DNA of 64,000 nt from Lepagella sp002361155 (GTDB lineage Bacteria; Bacteroidota; Bacteroidia; Bacteroidales; Muribaculaceae), in contig CAMQYM010000008.1 of NCBI GenBank assembly GCA_947039315.1, positions 10,412-74,411 on the forward strand, written 5' to 3'. A program made the position numbers and the translations under genes. Numbering within the stretch: position 1 is the stretch's first letter; every line of letters begins with the position of its first letter. Below the pieces are notes generated by a model that ran no database searches, was not told the DNA's origin, and worked only from the letters and a program-made list of their open reading frames with translations. Shown here piece by piece: positions 54,083 to 61,686 of the stretch.

Positions 54083-55459
54083 ATGGAATTACCTTTTGCA
54101 GAATCATGGAAAATCAAGATGGTCGAACCCATCAAGAAGAGTACCCGCGAAGAGCGCGAGCAGTGGCTTAAAGAAGCCAAATACAATGTATTCATGCTCC
54201 GTTCGGATCAGGTTTACATCGACTGTATCACCGACTCGGGTACAGGCGCGATGAGCGACCGCCAGTGGGCGGCGATGATGACCGGAGACGAGAGCTACGC
54301 AGGTGCACGCTCTTTCTATGAGCTGAAGGATACTATCACCCGCATCACAGGCTTCGAGTATGTGATCCCCACCCACCAGGGCCGCGCTGCCGAGAACGTG
54401 CTTTTCTCCCACCTCGTGAAGGAAGGCGACATCGTTCCGGGCAACTCTCACTTCGACACCACCAAGGGTCACATCGAGAGCCGCAAGGCTTTCGCTGTAG
54501 ACTGCACCGTCGACGAGGCAAAGGACACCCAGCTCGAAGTGCCCTTCAAGGGCAACGTGGATCTCGACAAGCTTGAGAAATGCCTTGCCGAGAATGCCGA
54601 CAAGATACCTTTCATCATCGTGACGATCACAAACAACACTGCCGGCGGACAGCCCGTTTCGATGGACAACCTCCGCGGCGTGCGCAAGATCGCCGACAAG
54701 TACAACAAGCGCGTCGTTTTCGACTCGGCCCGCTTCGCCGAGAACGCATACTTCATCAAGATGCGCGACCCGCAGTACAAGGATGCCACCATCAAGGAGA
54801 TCTGCAAGGAGATGTTCTCTCTGGCCGACATCATGACAATGTCGTCGAAGAAGGACGGTCTGGTCAACATGGGAGGATTCATCGCAACCCGCTGGGAGGA
54901 CATCTACGAGGGCGCGAAGCGCTTCGTGATTCCTTTCGAAGGCTTCCTCACCTACGGCGGCATGAACGGCCGCGACATGGCCGCCCTCTCCGTAGGTCTT
55001 GACGAGAACACCGAGTTCGATATGCTCCAGACCCGCATCAAGCAGGTTGAATACCTCGCAGCCAAGCTCGACGAGTACGGCATCCCCTATCAGCGTCCCG
55101 TGGGCGGTCACGCCCTCTTCATCGACGCCGACAAGGTGCTCGACCGCATCCCCAAGGAGGAGTTCCCCGCACAGCGTCTCACCATGGAGCTCTATCTCGA
55201 AGCCGGCGTACGTGGCTGCGAGATCGGTTACCTTCTCGCCGACCGTGATCCCGTCACCCGCGAGAACCGCTTCACTGGTAACGACTTCCTGCGTCTCTGC
55301 ATCTGCCGCCGCACCTACACCAACAACCACATGGATGTGATCGCGGCCGCTCTCAAGAACGTGTATGACCGCCGCAACGAAATCACCCGCGGTGTGAAGA
55401 TCACCTGGGAGGCCGAACTGATGCGCCACTTCACCGTACAGCTCGAACCCCTCGGATAA
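54083..55459 (+). CDS. tnaA: Tryptophanase
   Basis: PLP enzyme splitting tryptophan to indole, pyruvate and ammonia. 458 aa. PLP lysine K257 in MSSKKDGLVNMGG, PLP-binding SGTGAMSDRQWAAMM and PTHQGRAAENV. Tryptophanase is favoured over tyrosine phenol-lyase because D125 is present in HFDTTKGH (equivalent to E. coli D137) and the later segment reads GCEIGYLL, where phenol-lyase has an Arg. No tnaB-type permease is adjacent. It predicts indole production by this gut organism. Confidence 0.94.
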   Translation: MELPFAESWKIKMVEPIKKSTREEREQWLKEAKYNVFMLRSDQVYIDCITDSGTGAMSDRQWAAMMTGDESYAGARSFYELKDTITRITGFEYVIPTHQGRAAENVLFSHLVKEGDIVPGNSHFDTTKGHIESRKAFAVDCTVDEAKDTQLEVPFKGNVDLDKLEKCLAENADKIPFIIVTITNNTAGGQPVSMDNLRGVRKIADKYNKRVVFDSARFAENAYFIKMRDPQYKDATIKEICKEMFSLADIMTMSSKKDGLVNMGGFIATRWEDIYEGAKRFVIPFEGFLTYGGMNGRDMAALSVGLDENTEFDMLQTRIKQVEYLAAKLDEYGIPYQRPVGGHALFIDADKVLDRIPKEEFPAQRLTMELYLEAGVRGCEIGYLLADRDPVTRENRFTGNDFLRLCICRRTYTNNHMDVIAAALKNVYDRRNEITRGVKITWEAELMRHFTVQLEPLG

Positions 55460-55512
55460 GACCACATTCAAAAAATTCAGAGTCAGACCTTTCCGGCCTG
55501 ACCCGATAGAAA

Positions 55513-55547
55513 AACGCTGCCGCGGACACCTGCGGCAGCGTTCTTTG
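55513..55547 (+). terminator. Terminator after tnaA
   Basis: AACGCTGCCGC pairs with GCGGCAGCGTT (55513-55523, 55532-55542), then CTTTG. A strong 11-bp stem with a weak T-tract. Confidence 0.75.
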
Positions 55548-55551
55548 TAAG

Positions 55552-55604
55552 TACAACAGGATCCGTTGCATTGTCAATGCACTATCGCGGATGGTTGTAT
55601 CCTG
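55552..55604. other. Nested inverted-repeat element between two terminators
   Basis: TACAAC (55552-55557) pairs with GTTGTA (55594-55599), inside it ATCCG (55561-55565) pairs with CGGAT (55588-55592), and inside that TGCAT pairs with ATGCA around TGTCA. An alternative outer pair is CAGGAT/ATCCTG. No gene is present. It could be a small RNA fold or an intergenic palindromic repeat. Confidence 0.4.
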
Positions 55605-55639
55605 ATAAAATAGCCGTATCTTACATCCAATAAAACTTT

Positions 55640-55682
55640 AAAAATGCGTCCGGATTCTATTTCTGAATCCGGACGCATTTTT
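55640..55682. terminator. Bidirectional terminator after the small secreted protein
   Basis: AAAAATGCGTCCGGATTC and GAATCCGGACGCATTTTT form a perfect 18-bp stem with a 7-base loop and A/T-run flanks. Confidence 0.9.
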
Positions 55683-55707
55683 ACTTTATTCAATCATCAT
55701 CGTCATA

Positions 55708-56079
55708 CTAATCGCGGTATGCCTTCCGCATCTCCTTGTAGTAGGCTTTGCGGGCCTTACGGACGGCCTTTTGGTGGTGTTTGTAGGCTTTGCCGCGTTG
55801 CTTGTAGTATTTCTTCTCTGCCTTGCGGTAATTCTTGCAACTCTTGTTGTGCTTGTGATGCTTCCTATGGGGATGCCAGTAGCCGGAAGCATCGTAATAG
55901 CCGTTGGAATATGTGGTCCGGAAGTAAGGAGTGGTCACACCGACTCCGGAGGAGTGTCCGTCGGTTCCGAACACGATTCCTGTTCCGTTGCGTCCAGTCT
56001 CGAAGGTGAATGTCTGCGCCACGGAGCACGGCGCAAGCAAAAACAGTGAGCACAGCAGTGCTGTCAGCGTCTTTTTCAT
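55708..56079 (-). CDS. Small secreted Lys/His/Tyr-rich protein, function unknown
   Basis: 123 aa from the ATG at 56079, which opens a signal peptide (MKKTLTALLCSLFLLAPCSVAQ); in-frame sequence upstream lacks conserved character. The mature protein has a short Gly/Thr/Tyr-rich part, then a 55-residue C-terminal tail in which 36 residues are Lys, Arg, His or Tyr, with repeating R/K-K-A-Y-Y-K-type steps and one Cys. It is strongly basic. I do not recognise a family. It may bind metal, nucleic acid or anionic polymer outside the cell. It follows purT by 88 bp on the same strand and ends at a strong terminator. Confidence 0.75.
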   Translation of the reverse strand: MKKTLTALLCSLFLLAPCSVAQTFTFETGRNGTGIVFGTDGHSSGVGVTTPYFRTTYSNGYYDASGYWHPHRKHHKHNKSCKNYRKAEKKYYKQRGKAYKHHQKAVRKARKAYYKEMRKAYRD

Positions 56080-56167
56080 GGCGTGATGTTTTATGGGGTT
56101 TCTATTTATTCTTAAAACACAGTCCGCACCCACGCGGTTCAGGCACACAGCCTCCCGCAGTCCATGT

Positions 56168-57352
56168 TCATCGGCATTCGATGCGGATCTTCGATGCTGC
56201 CTCCTCGGCCTTGGCGCATGCCTCCTCCACTGTGGCGGCGGTGGCAAGCATCACACCCATGCGACGATGGCCCCGCACTTCGGGCTTGCCGAATATACGC
56301 ATGTCGGTTCCGGGGAGGGCCAGAGCCTCCTCCATGCCGGAGAAGCGGATGTCGCGTGAGTCGCCTTCGGCAAGCAGCGCGCGGGATGCCGACGGACCGT
56401 AGAAGCGGATTTCAGGAATGGGAAGACCGAGCAGCGCGCGGACGTGAAGAGCGAATTCAGAGAGGTGCTGCGAGATCATGGTGACCATGCCGGTGTCATG
56501 CGGGCGCGGGGAGACTTCAGAGAAAATCACATCATCTCCCTTGATGAAGAGTTCTACCCCGAATATACCACGTCCGCCGAGCGCGTCCGTGATCTTGCGG
56601 GCCACCTCGCGCGACTTCTCCAGAGCCACCGGACTCATGGGTTGCGGCTGCCAGCTGCGGCGGTAGTCGCCGTTCTCCTGATAGTGTCCGATTGGTTCGC
56701 AGAAAGATGTGCCTCCGATATGGCGCACGGTGAGGAGTGTGATTTCATAGTCGAAATCCACGAAACCCTCCACGATCACCTCACCTTGTCCGGCACGGCC
56801 GCCTTCCTGCGCCTCGCGCCATGCAGACTCTACACCGTCAGGATTCTTCACCAGACTCTGGCCGTGGCCGCTGGAACTCATCACAGGTTTGACCACACAA
56901 GGGAATCCTATTTCGGCAACGGCGGCACGGTATTCCTCTTCCGTACGGGCAAAGCGGTAACTCGACGTGGGCAGTCCGAGTTTCTCGGCGGCAAGCGTGC
57001 GGATCTCCCGGCGGTTCATGGTTGTGAATGTGGCGGCAGCAGTGGGCACCACGTTCCATCCCTCCTTCTCAAGAGCTATCAGCGTGGGGGTGGCGATGGC
57101 CTCGATTTCCGGAATGATATAGTCCGGACGTTCCTCCTCCACTATCCGGCGGATGGCGTCACCGTCAAGCATCGACACCGTTATGGCCTTGTCTGCCACA
57201 TGCATGGCGGGCGCTCCGGCATATTTGTCGAGCGCGACCACTACCACTCCATAACGCTGCAGTTCAATTGTCACTTCTTTTCCAAGCTCGCCGCTTCCGA
57301 GCAGCAGAGCCTTCTTCCCGGCGGCCGAGAATGGGGTTCCGATTTCAAGCAT
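56168..57352 (-). CDS. purT: Formate-dependent GAR transformylase
   Basis: Uses formate and ATP to formylate GAR, bypassing folate-dependent PurN. 394 aa ATP-grasp protein: ALLLGSGELGKEVTIELQRYGV at the N-terminus, PCVVKPVMSSSGHGQSLV (ATP-grasp), GVELFIKGDDVIFSEVSPRPHDTGMVTM (metal site), LGLPIPEI. Length is normal. It is separate from the main purine operon, which lacks purN, and fits an organism that makes or imports formate. Confidence 0.95.
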   Translation of the reverse strand: MLEIGTPFSAAGKKALLLGSGELGKEVTIELQRYGVVVVALDKYAGAPAMHVADKAITVSMLDGDAIRRIVEEERPDYIIPEIEAIATPTLIALEKEGWNVVPTAAATFTTMNRREIRTLAAEKLGLPTSSYRFARTEEEYRAAVAEIGFPCVVKPVMSSSGHGQSLVKNPDGVESAWREAQEGGRAGQGEVIVEGFVDFDYEITLLTVRHIGGTSFCEPIGHYQENGDYRRSWQPQPMSPVALEKSREVARKITDALGGRGIFGVELFIKGDDVIFSEVSPRPHDTGMVTMISQHLSEFALHVRALLGLPIPEIRFYGPSASRALLAEGDSRDIRFSGMEEALALPGTDMRIFGKPEVRGHRRMGVMLATAATVEEACAKAEEAASKIRIECR

Positions 57353-57380
57353 GTCGTTTTTAAAATTTTTTTGTTTTTTG

Positions 57381-57388
57381 CAAAATTA
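57381..57388 (-). promoter_or_regulatory. Probable -7 box of purT
   Basis: TAATTTTG on the minus strand, about 30 bases upstream of the ATG. No clean -33 element is seen. Confidence 0.45.
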
Positions 57389-57409
57389 CGTAAAATCGCG
57401 CTATTTTAC

Positions 57410-57582
57410 TAAATTTGCATATATTTTTACACACAGAAATACCCGAATGAGCGTTACTATAAAGAAATCAGGAGCGCAAATCCTTTTGTGGATTTGTAAC
57501 CAACAACAACACATACAGTACTCTTAGCCCATAAAAACTGCAAGTTTCGGAAAAATCCGGAACTGGATTAAAATACATACAG
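57410..57582 (+). promoter_or_regulatory. Promoter box and leader of the YeiH-type permease gene
   Basis: TAAATTTG (57410-57417) is a -7 box on the plus strand, but its -33 region is poor. The leader contains a 26-codon frame (57447-57527, starting MSVTIKKSGAQ) and, within it, a CAAATCC/GGATTTG hairpin. Whether the frame is translated cannot be told. Confidence 0.35.
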
Positions 57583-58623
57583 ATGATTCAAGAAGCAAAG
57601 GCCGGCAAACTCAACGGCATTTTTCTCATGGCGCTTTTCGCCTGCGCGTCATTCTATATAGGCGAATGGAATTTTTTCCGCGAGATTTCCTTCTCTCCGA
57701 TGATTATCGGTATCATCCTTGGTATGATTTATGCCAACACATTGAGAATGAATCTCCCGGCCACATGGACTCCTGGCATTCAGTACTGTTCGAAACGCAT
57801 ACTCCGACTCGGCATAATTCTCTATGGATTCCGTCTCACGCTGCAGAATGTGGCGGATGTCGGATTAGCGGCCATCGTGATCGACACCATCATCGTGACA
57901 GTCACCATATTGGGCGGAGTCTGGATAGGACGGCTTCTCAAGATGGACCGCGAAACGGCGTTGCTGACTTCGATCGGTTCCGGCATCTGCGGAGCGGCGG
58001 CGGTGCTTGGCGCGGAGGCCACAATGCGTACCAAACCGTACAAGACTGCAGTGGCTGTGGCGACGGTGGTGATTTTCGGAACATTGCTGATGTTCCTCTA
58101 CCCGGTAGCTTACCGCACCGGCATTCTGGAGCTTACTCCGGAACAGATGGGCATCTATTCCGGTTCGACGCTGCATGAGGTAGCCCACGCTGTGGGAGCC
58201 GGCAACGCCATGGGTGGCGAAATCGCCGACATTTCCATCATAGTCAAGATGATTCGTGTGATGACACTGGTTCCGGTGCTGCTTATTCTGAGCTGGTGGA
58301 TCGCGGCGCGCGCCAAGAGAAGCGCAGGTGCGGGAGCCGACGGAAAGAAAGGGAAAGTGGCTGTGCCATGGTTCGCCATCGGATTCCTCGCAGTAATCGG
58401 ATTCAATTCCCTCGACCTGATCCCGGGAGTCGTGGTGGAATGGATCAATCAGTTCGACACCTTCCTGCTCACAATGGCAATGGCTGCTCTCGGAGCGGAA
58501 ACCAGCTTCGACAAATTCAAGAAGGCTGGTGCGAAGCCGTTCCTTCTCGCTGGCATACTCTGCGTATGGCTCATAAGCGGAGGTTACCTCCTCGCCCGGT
58601 ATGTCACTCCACTATTCAACTGA
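57583..58623 (+). CDS. YeiH/UPF0324 family membrane protein
   Basis: 346 aa with about ten hydrophobic segments. The family blocks RLGIILYGFRLTLQNVADVG, LTSIGSGICGAAAVLGAEATMRTKPYK, YSGSTLHEVAHAVGAGNAMG and GAETSFDKFKKAGAKPF are present. Family members have been annotated as putative sulfate exporters, but function is not firmly established. No regulator or sulfur gene lies next to it. Confidence 0.85.
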   Translation: MIQEAKAGKLNGIFLMALFACASFYIGEWNFFREISFSPMIIGIILGMIYANTLRMNLPATWTPGIQYCSKRILRLGIILYGFRLTLQNVADVGLAAIVIDTIIVTVTILGGVWIGRLLKMDRETALLTSIGSGICGAAAVLGAEATMRTKPYKTAVAVATVVIFGTLLMFLYPVAYRTGILELTPEQMGIYSGSTLHEVAHAVGAGNAMGGEIADISIIVKMIRVMTLVPVLLILSWWIAARAKRSAGAGADGKKGKVAVPWFAIGFLAVIGFNSLDLIPGVVVEWINQFDTFLLTMAMAALGAETSFDKFKKAGAKPFLLAGILCVWLISGGYLLARYVTPLFN

Positions 58624-58678
58624 CTACCGGGTATCTCATAATCCATCATTGACAATCAATAACGAATAGTGTATCGAC

Positions 58679-60109
58679 ATGAAAAGAATTCTTTCTGTCC
58701 TCGGATTAACGGGGGCACTTCTGGTCTCCGCATGCAGCGGAAAAGGGAACGTCAACAGAGAGGCGCCTGTGGAACGCGACTCCACCTTCACTTCCGTCAA
58801 ACACCCGGAATGGAGCCGCAACGCAGTTATTTATGAGGTGAATCTCCGCCAGTACACCGATTCCGGCTCGGTCAACGCTTTCGCGCAGCACCTTCCCAGG
58901 CTCAAGGAACTCGGCGTGGACATCCTCTGGATGATGCCTGTGCACCCCATCAGCAAGAAGGGACGCAAGGGAATCCTCGGCAGCTACTATGCCGTGGCCG
59001 ACTATAAGGCTCTGAATCCGGAGTTCGGCACCATCGACCAATTCAAGGAGATGGTCAGGGATGCACACGCCCAGGGCATGAAGGTGATCCTCGACTGGGT
59101 GCCCAACCATTCGGGACGCGACAACAAATGGATCACGGAGCATCCCGACTGGTACAAGAAGGATTCTCTCGGAAACATGGTCGGCCTCTACGACTGGACG
59201 GACGTCTACGTGTTCGACTACTCGAACCCGGAAATGAGAAAAGGAATGATCGACGCCATGAAGTTCTGGCTCTCGGAGGTGGACGTGGACGGTTTCCGCT
59301 GCGATGTGGCCGGAGAAGTGCCCACGGATTTCTGGGATGAGGCCCGTCCGCAGCTCGAGAGCGCGAAATCCGATGTCTTCATGCTTGCGGAGGCCAGCAA
59401 GCCGGAGTTACAGAAAAATGGCTTCGACATGGGTTACAACTGGCCGATGAAGGACCTCTTCAGCGAAATCGCGGCCACAGCCGGTCAATATACCTTCAAG
59501 GGCACGGACGGCAAGGTCAGGGAATTCCCCGAGAAACATGCCTCTGACATCTTCAGGCTTCTCGACATCCAGGAGAAGGAGTATCCGAAAGACACTTATC
59601 TGATGAACATGGTCACAAACCATGACCTGAACTCCTGGGAAGGCACGGAATTCGAACGGCTCGGCAACCTTACAGACGCATTCGCGGTGCTCTCCTATAC
59701 GCTGCCCGGCATGCCGCTGATCTATACCGGCCAGGAAACGGGTCTGAACCGCGCCCTGAAGTTCTTCGAGAAAGACAAAGCTCCGCTCTGGGAGCCACGC
59801 AACGAGTATTTCGCTTTCTATCAGAAGCTCAATAACCTTAAGCACACCCAGCATGCCCTCGCCGCCGGAACCGAGGGAGGCGAGGTCAAGGCCATTGCCG
59901 CCGGCAGCGATGACATCATTGCCTTCTCCCGCGAGAAGGAAGGCTCGAAGGTAATCACCATCGCCAATCTCGGTGCAAGCGAAGTAAAACCCGCCTTCGC
60001 CGGCGACGCACCCGACATTAAAGGGATGAAAGACTATTTCTCAGGCAAGGATGCCGAACTTCCCGTATCACTCGCTCCGGGCCAGTATCTGGTCTTCGTA
60101 AACAAATAA
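58679..60109 (+). CDS. GH13 alpha-amylase family lipoprotein
   Basis: 476 aa. Lipoprotein signal peptide with lipobox VSAC (Cys19), then a GH13 barrel: VDILWMMPVHPIS, VILDWVPNHSG, nucleophile D209 in VDGFRCDVAG, acid/base E238 in MLAEAS, and D316 in TNHDLNSWEG. A short C-terminal beta domain ends the protein. It probably cleaves alpha-1,4 glucans at the cell envelope; the exact specificity is not readable. No SusC/SusD genes flank it. Confidence 0.9.
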   Translation: MKRILSVLGLTGALLVSACSGKGNVNREAPVERDSTFTSVKHPEWSRNAVIYEVNLRQYTDSGSVNAFAQHLPRLKELGVDILWMMPVHPISKKGRKGILGSYYAVADYKALNPEFGTIDQFKEMVRDAHAQGMKVILDWVPNHSGRDNKWITEHPDWYKKDSLGNMVGLYDWTDVYVFDYSNPEMRKGMIDAMKFWLSEVDVDGFRCDVAGEVPTDFWDEARPQLESAKSDVFMLAEASKPELQKNGFDMGYNWPMKDLFSEIAATAGQYTFKGTDGKVREFPEKHASDIFRLLDIQEKEYPKDTYLMNMVTNHDLNSWEGTEFERLGNLTDAFAVLSYTLPGMPLIYTGQETGLNRALKFFEKDKAPLWEPRNEYFAFYQKLNNLKHTQHALAAGTEGGEVKAIAAGSDDIIAFSREKEGSKVITIANLGASEVKPAFAGDAPDIKGMKDYFSGKDAELPVSLAPGQYLVFVNK

Positions 60110-60223
60110 TGATACTTCGCTCATACTGAGCAACAACCGTAGCCCGTGGCACTTGTGGTGCAGAATTGCGTACTGGAATCCGAGTAAAAAAGTTAAAAAA
60201 GCGCAGAAATATTTGCGAAAATA

Positions 60224-60255
60224 TTTGCAGAAACAAAAAAAAGGCATTAACTTTG
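60224..60255 (+). promoter_or_regulatory. Promoter of tRNA-Pro
   Basis: TTTG (60224-60227), 20 bp, TAACTTTG (60248-60255). Confidence 0.72.
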
Positions 60256-60289
60256 CACCCGCATTCAGGAACGAATGAATGCAACTCTT

Positions 60290-60364
60290 CGGGGTGTAGC
60301 TCAGTAGGTTTAGAGTACGCGTCTGGGGGGCGTGAGGTCGCAAGTTCGAATCTTGTCACCCCGA
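60290..60364 (+). tRNA. tRNA-Pro (anticodon GGG)
   Basis: A 75-base cloverleaf: acceptor CGGGGTG/CACCCCG, D-arm GCTC/GAGT, anticodon stem CGCGT/GCGTG with loop CTGGGGG giving anticodon GGG, and T-arm GCAAG-TTCGAAT-CTTGT. CCA is not encoded. It borders the AT-richer xus-like locus. Confidence 0.93.
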
Positions 60365-60377
60365 CTGAGAGTTTAAC

Positions 60378-60412
60378 AAACGCTTGTAAGAAAACAACTT
60401 ACAAGCGTTTTT
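60378..60412 (+). terminator. Terminator after tRNA-Pro
   Basis: AAACGCTTGTAAG pairs with CTTACAAGCGTTT around a 7-base loop, ending in a run of five T. Confidence 0.85.
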
Positions 60413-60470
60413 CAATTTCAGGCGGGACAAAAAGTTCCGTTTTATTTCCTAAAGCCGACTTATTTATAAA

Positions 60471-60510
60471 GGGAGAGGTGATTTTAATAAAACTTCAATT
60501 CACCTCTCCC
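60471..60510 (-). terminator. Terminator after the PepSY gene
   Basis: GGGAGAGGTGA (60471-60481) pairs with TCACCTCTCCC (60500-60510) with an 18-base AT-rich loop. On the minus strand it is followed by TTTATAAATA. It lies 8 bases after the stop codon. Confidence 0.65.
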
Positions 60511-60518
60511 ATCATACT

Positions 60519-61682
60519 TTATACTTCGTGGTTTCGCTTCATTAGATGTCTAATCCATATATAGTAGCCCGTTATAGGCAGATTTGCACCTAATAAAGCT
60601 GAAATAAACCATAATATCCGCGTAATCAGTCCACCAAAACTGCCGGTGTGTATGGAATATATCCATCCCCGCAATTTATCAGCTGGAGCTGAATCGACAT
60701 ACCTGACCGACAGTCTTACTTTATCGGGTCCATGATTATATATGTATGTGTCTGAAGCTCGTCCGTTGCCCGCATCACCGTGCGCAACTGAAGCCTTATC
60801 TACTCCAATCGTTATCTGTGGGGCCTCAGGATTATGAGATTTCAGTTCATTGTAAACCTGCTGCCAGCCATCGAACTCCGATTGTTTATGATGTGTCTCT
60901 ATATGTCCTTTCCATTCGGTCATACGCTTACGTCCGACTTCATACACATCATGATTATTCTTGGCATTTTTAGCGCTGTGACCACGTGGAGTATATTCCA
61001 CACCACACACAGCATAAAATGCACTACGATACCAATCAAAAGACCATGTCAGACCTGTCAAAGCCATAACAAGAACTAAAACAAGGACATACATTCCTCC
61101 GGCTACATGGAGACTTTTCCAAAAACCTCGCCAACCCTTTTTTGTCGTGATTTTAAGGCTTCGTCTAAATCCATTGCGTACTCTGGGCCACCAAATCACG
61201 ACTCCGGTTATTAGGGAGATTACAAATATAACCGTAGATATTCCAACTATGAGTTTGCCTGTTTTCACTCCTTCCCCGTGCGGATTGGAACTGTCAAGCA
61301 GCCAGCGGTGAAGTCTGATCATAATCGAGAAGAATTTTAGTCGCTCATATTTACCGGTGATATCGCCTGAATATTGGTCAATAAACATTGAGGCACGCCG
61401 AGGTTTTGACAGACTGACCTGATAAGTGCGGTCTTTGTCGGCAAACACCGTTACCCCGGTAATGGATACTGAATCGGGAAGTATCGATTTTATCTTCCCC
61501 ATCAGCGTGTCCATAGGCAGGGGCTCGCCCTGGGACGAGGCTACATAATAGACCTTGCTCCTTATGCTCCGTGTTATCTCCGGCTCAAATACGAGCATTG
61601 CGCCGGAGAAACAGATCAGCGTGATAATAATGCCGAAAGGAACGGACAGCCACAGATGAATCTTACGAAATATTTTTACCAT
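60519..61682 (-). CDS. PepSY-domain inner-membrane protein (XusC-like)
   Basis: 387 aa from the ATG at 61682, 4 bases after the upstream stop codon; an earlier in-frame ATG at 61703 would overlap that gene. Four transmembrane segments are visible: one near the N-terminus (PFGIIITLICFSGAMLVFEPEI), others at KLIVGISTVIFVISLITGVVIWWP and MYVLVLVLVMALTGLTW, and a C-terminal one in GGLITRILWFISALLGANLPITGYYIW. Periplasmic PepSY regions lie between. Such proteins are often ferric-siderophore reductases. The gene order receptor, DUF4374 lipoprotein, PepSY equals xusABC of Bacteroides thetaiotaomicron. Confidence 0.82.
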   Translation of the reverse strand: MVKIFRKIHLWLSVPFGIIITLICFSGAMLVFEPEITRSIRSKVYYVASSQGEPLPMDTLMGKIKSILPDSVSITGVTVFADKDRTYQVSLSKPRRASMFIDQYSGDITGKYERLKFFSIMIRLHRWLLDSSNPHGEGVKTGKLIVGISTVIFVISLITGVVIWWPRVRNGFRRSLKITTKKGWRGFWKSLHVAGGMYVLVLVLVMALTGLTWSFDWYRSAFYAVCGVEYTPRGHSAKNAKNNHDVYEVGRKRMTEWKGHIETHHKQSEFDGWQQVYNELKSHNPEAPQITIGVDKASVAHGDAGNGRASDTYIYNHGPDKVRLSVRYVDSAPADKLRGWIYSIHTGSFGGLITRILWFISALLGANLPITGYYIWIRHLMKRNHEV

Positions 61683-61686
61683 GTGC

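Noticed and set aside
54083..55459. Tyrosine phenol-lyase as an alternative to tryptophanase
   Set aside because: The FDTT aspartate is present and the phenol-lyase arginine position is occupied by Ile in GCEIG.
54104..55471. 455-codon minus-strand frame opposite tnaA
   Set aside because: Mirror of tnaA codon bias; Val/Glu/Leu-rich low-information translation.
60018..60359. Frames across tRNA-Pro on both strands
   Set aside because: They translate the tRNA gene and its promoter; not coding.
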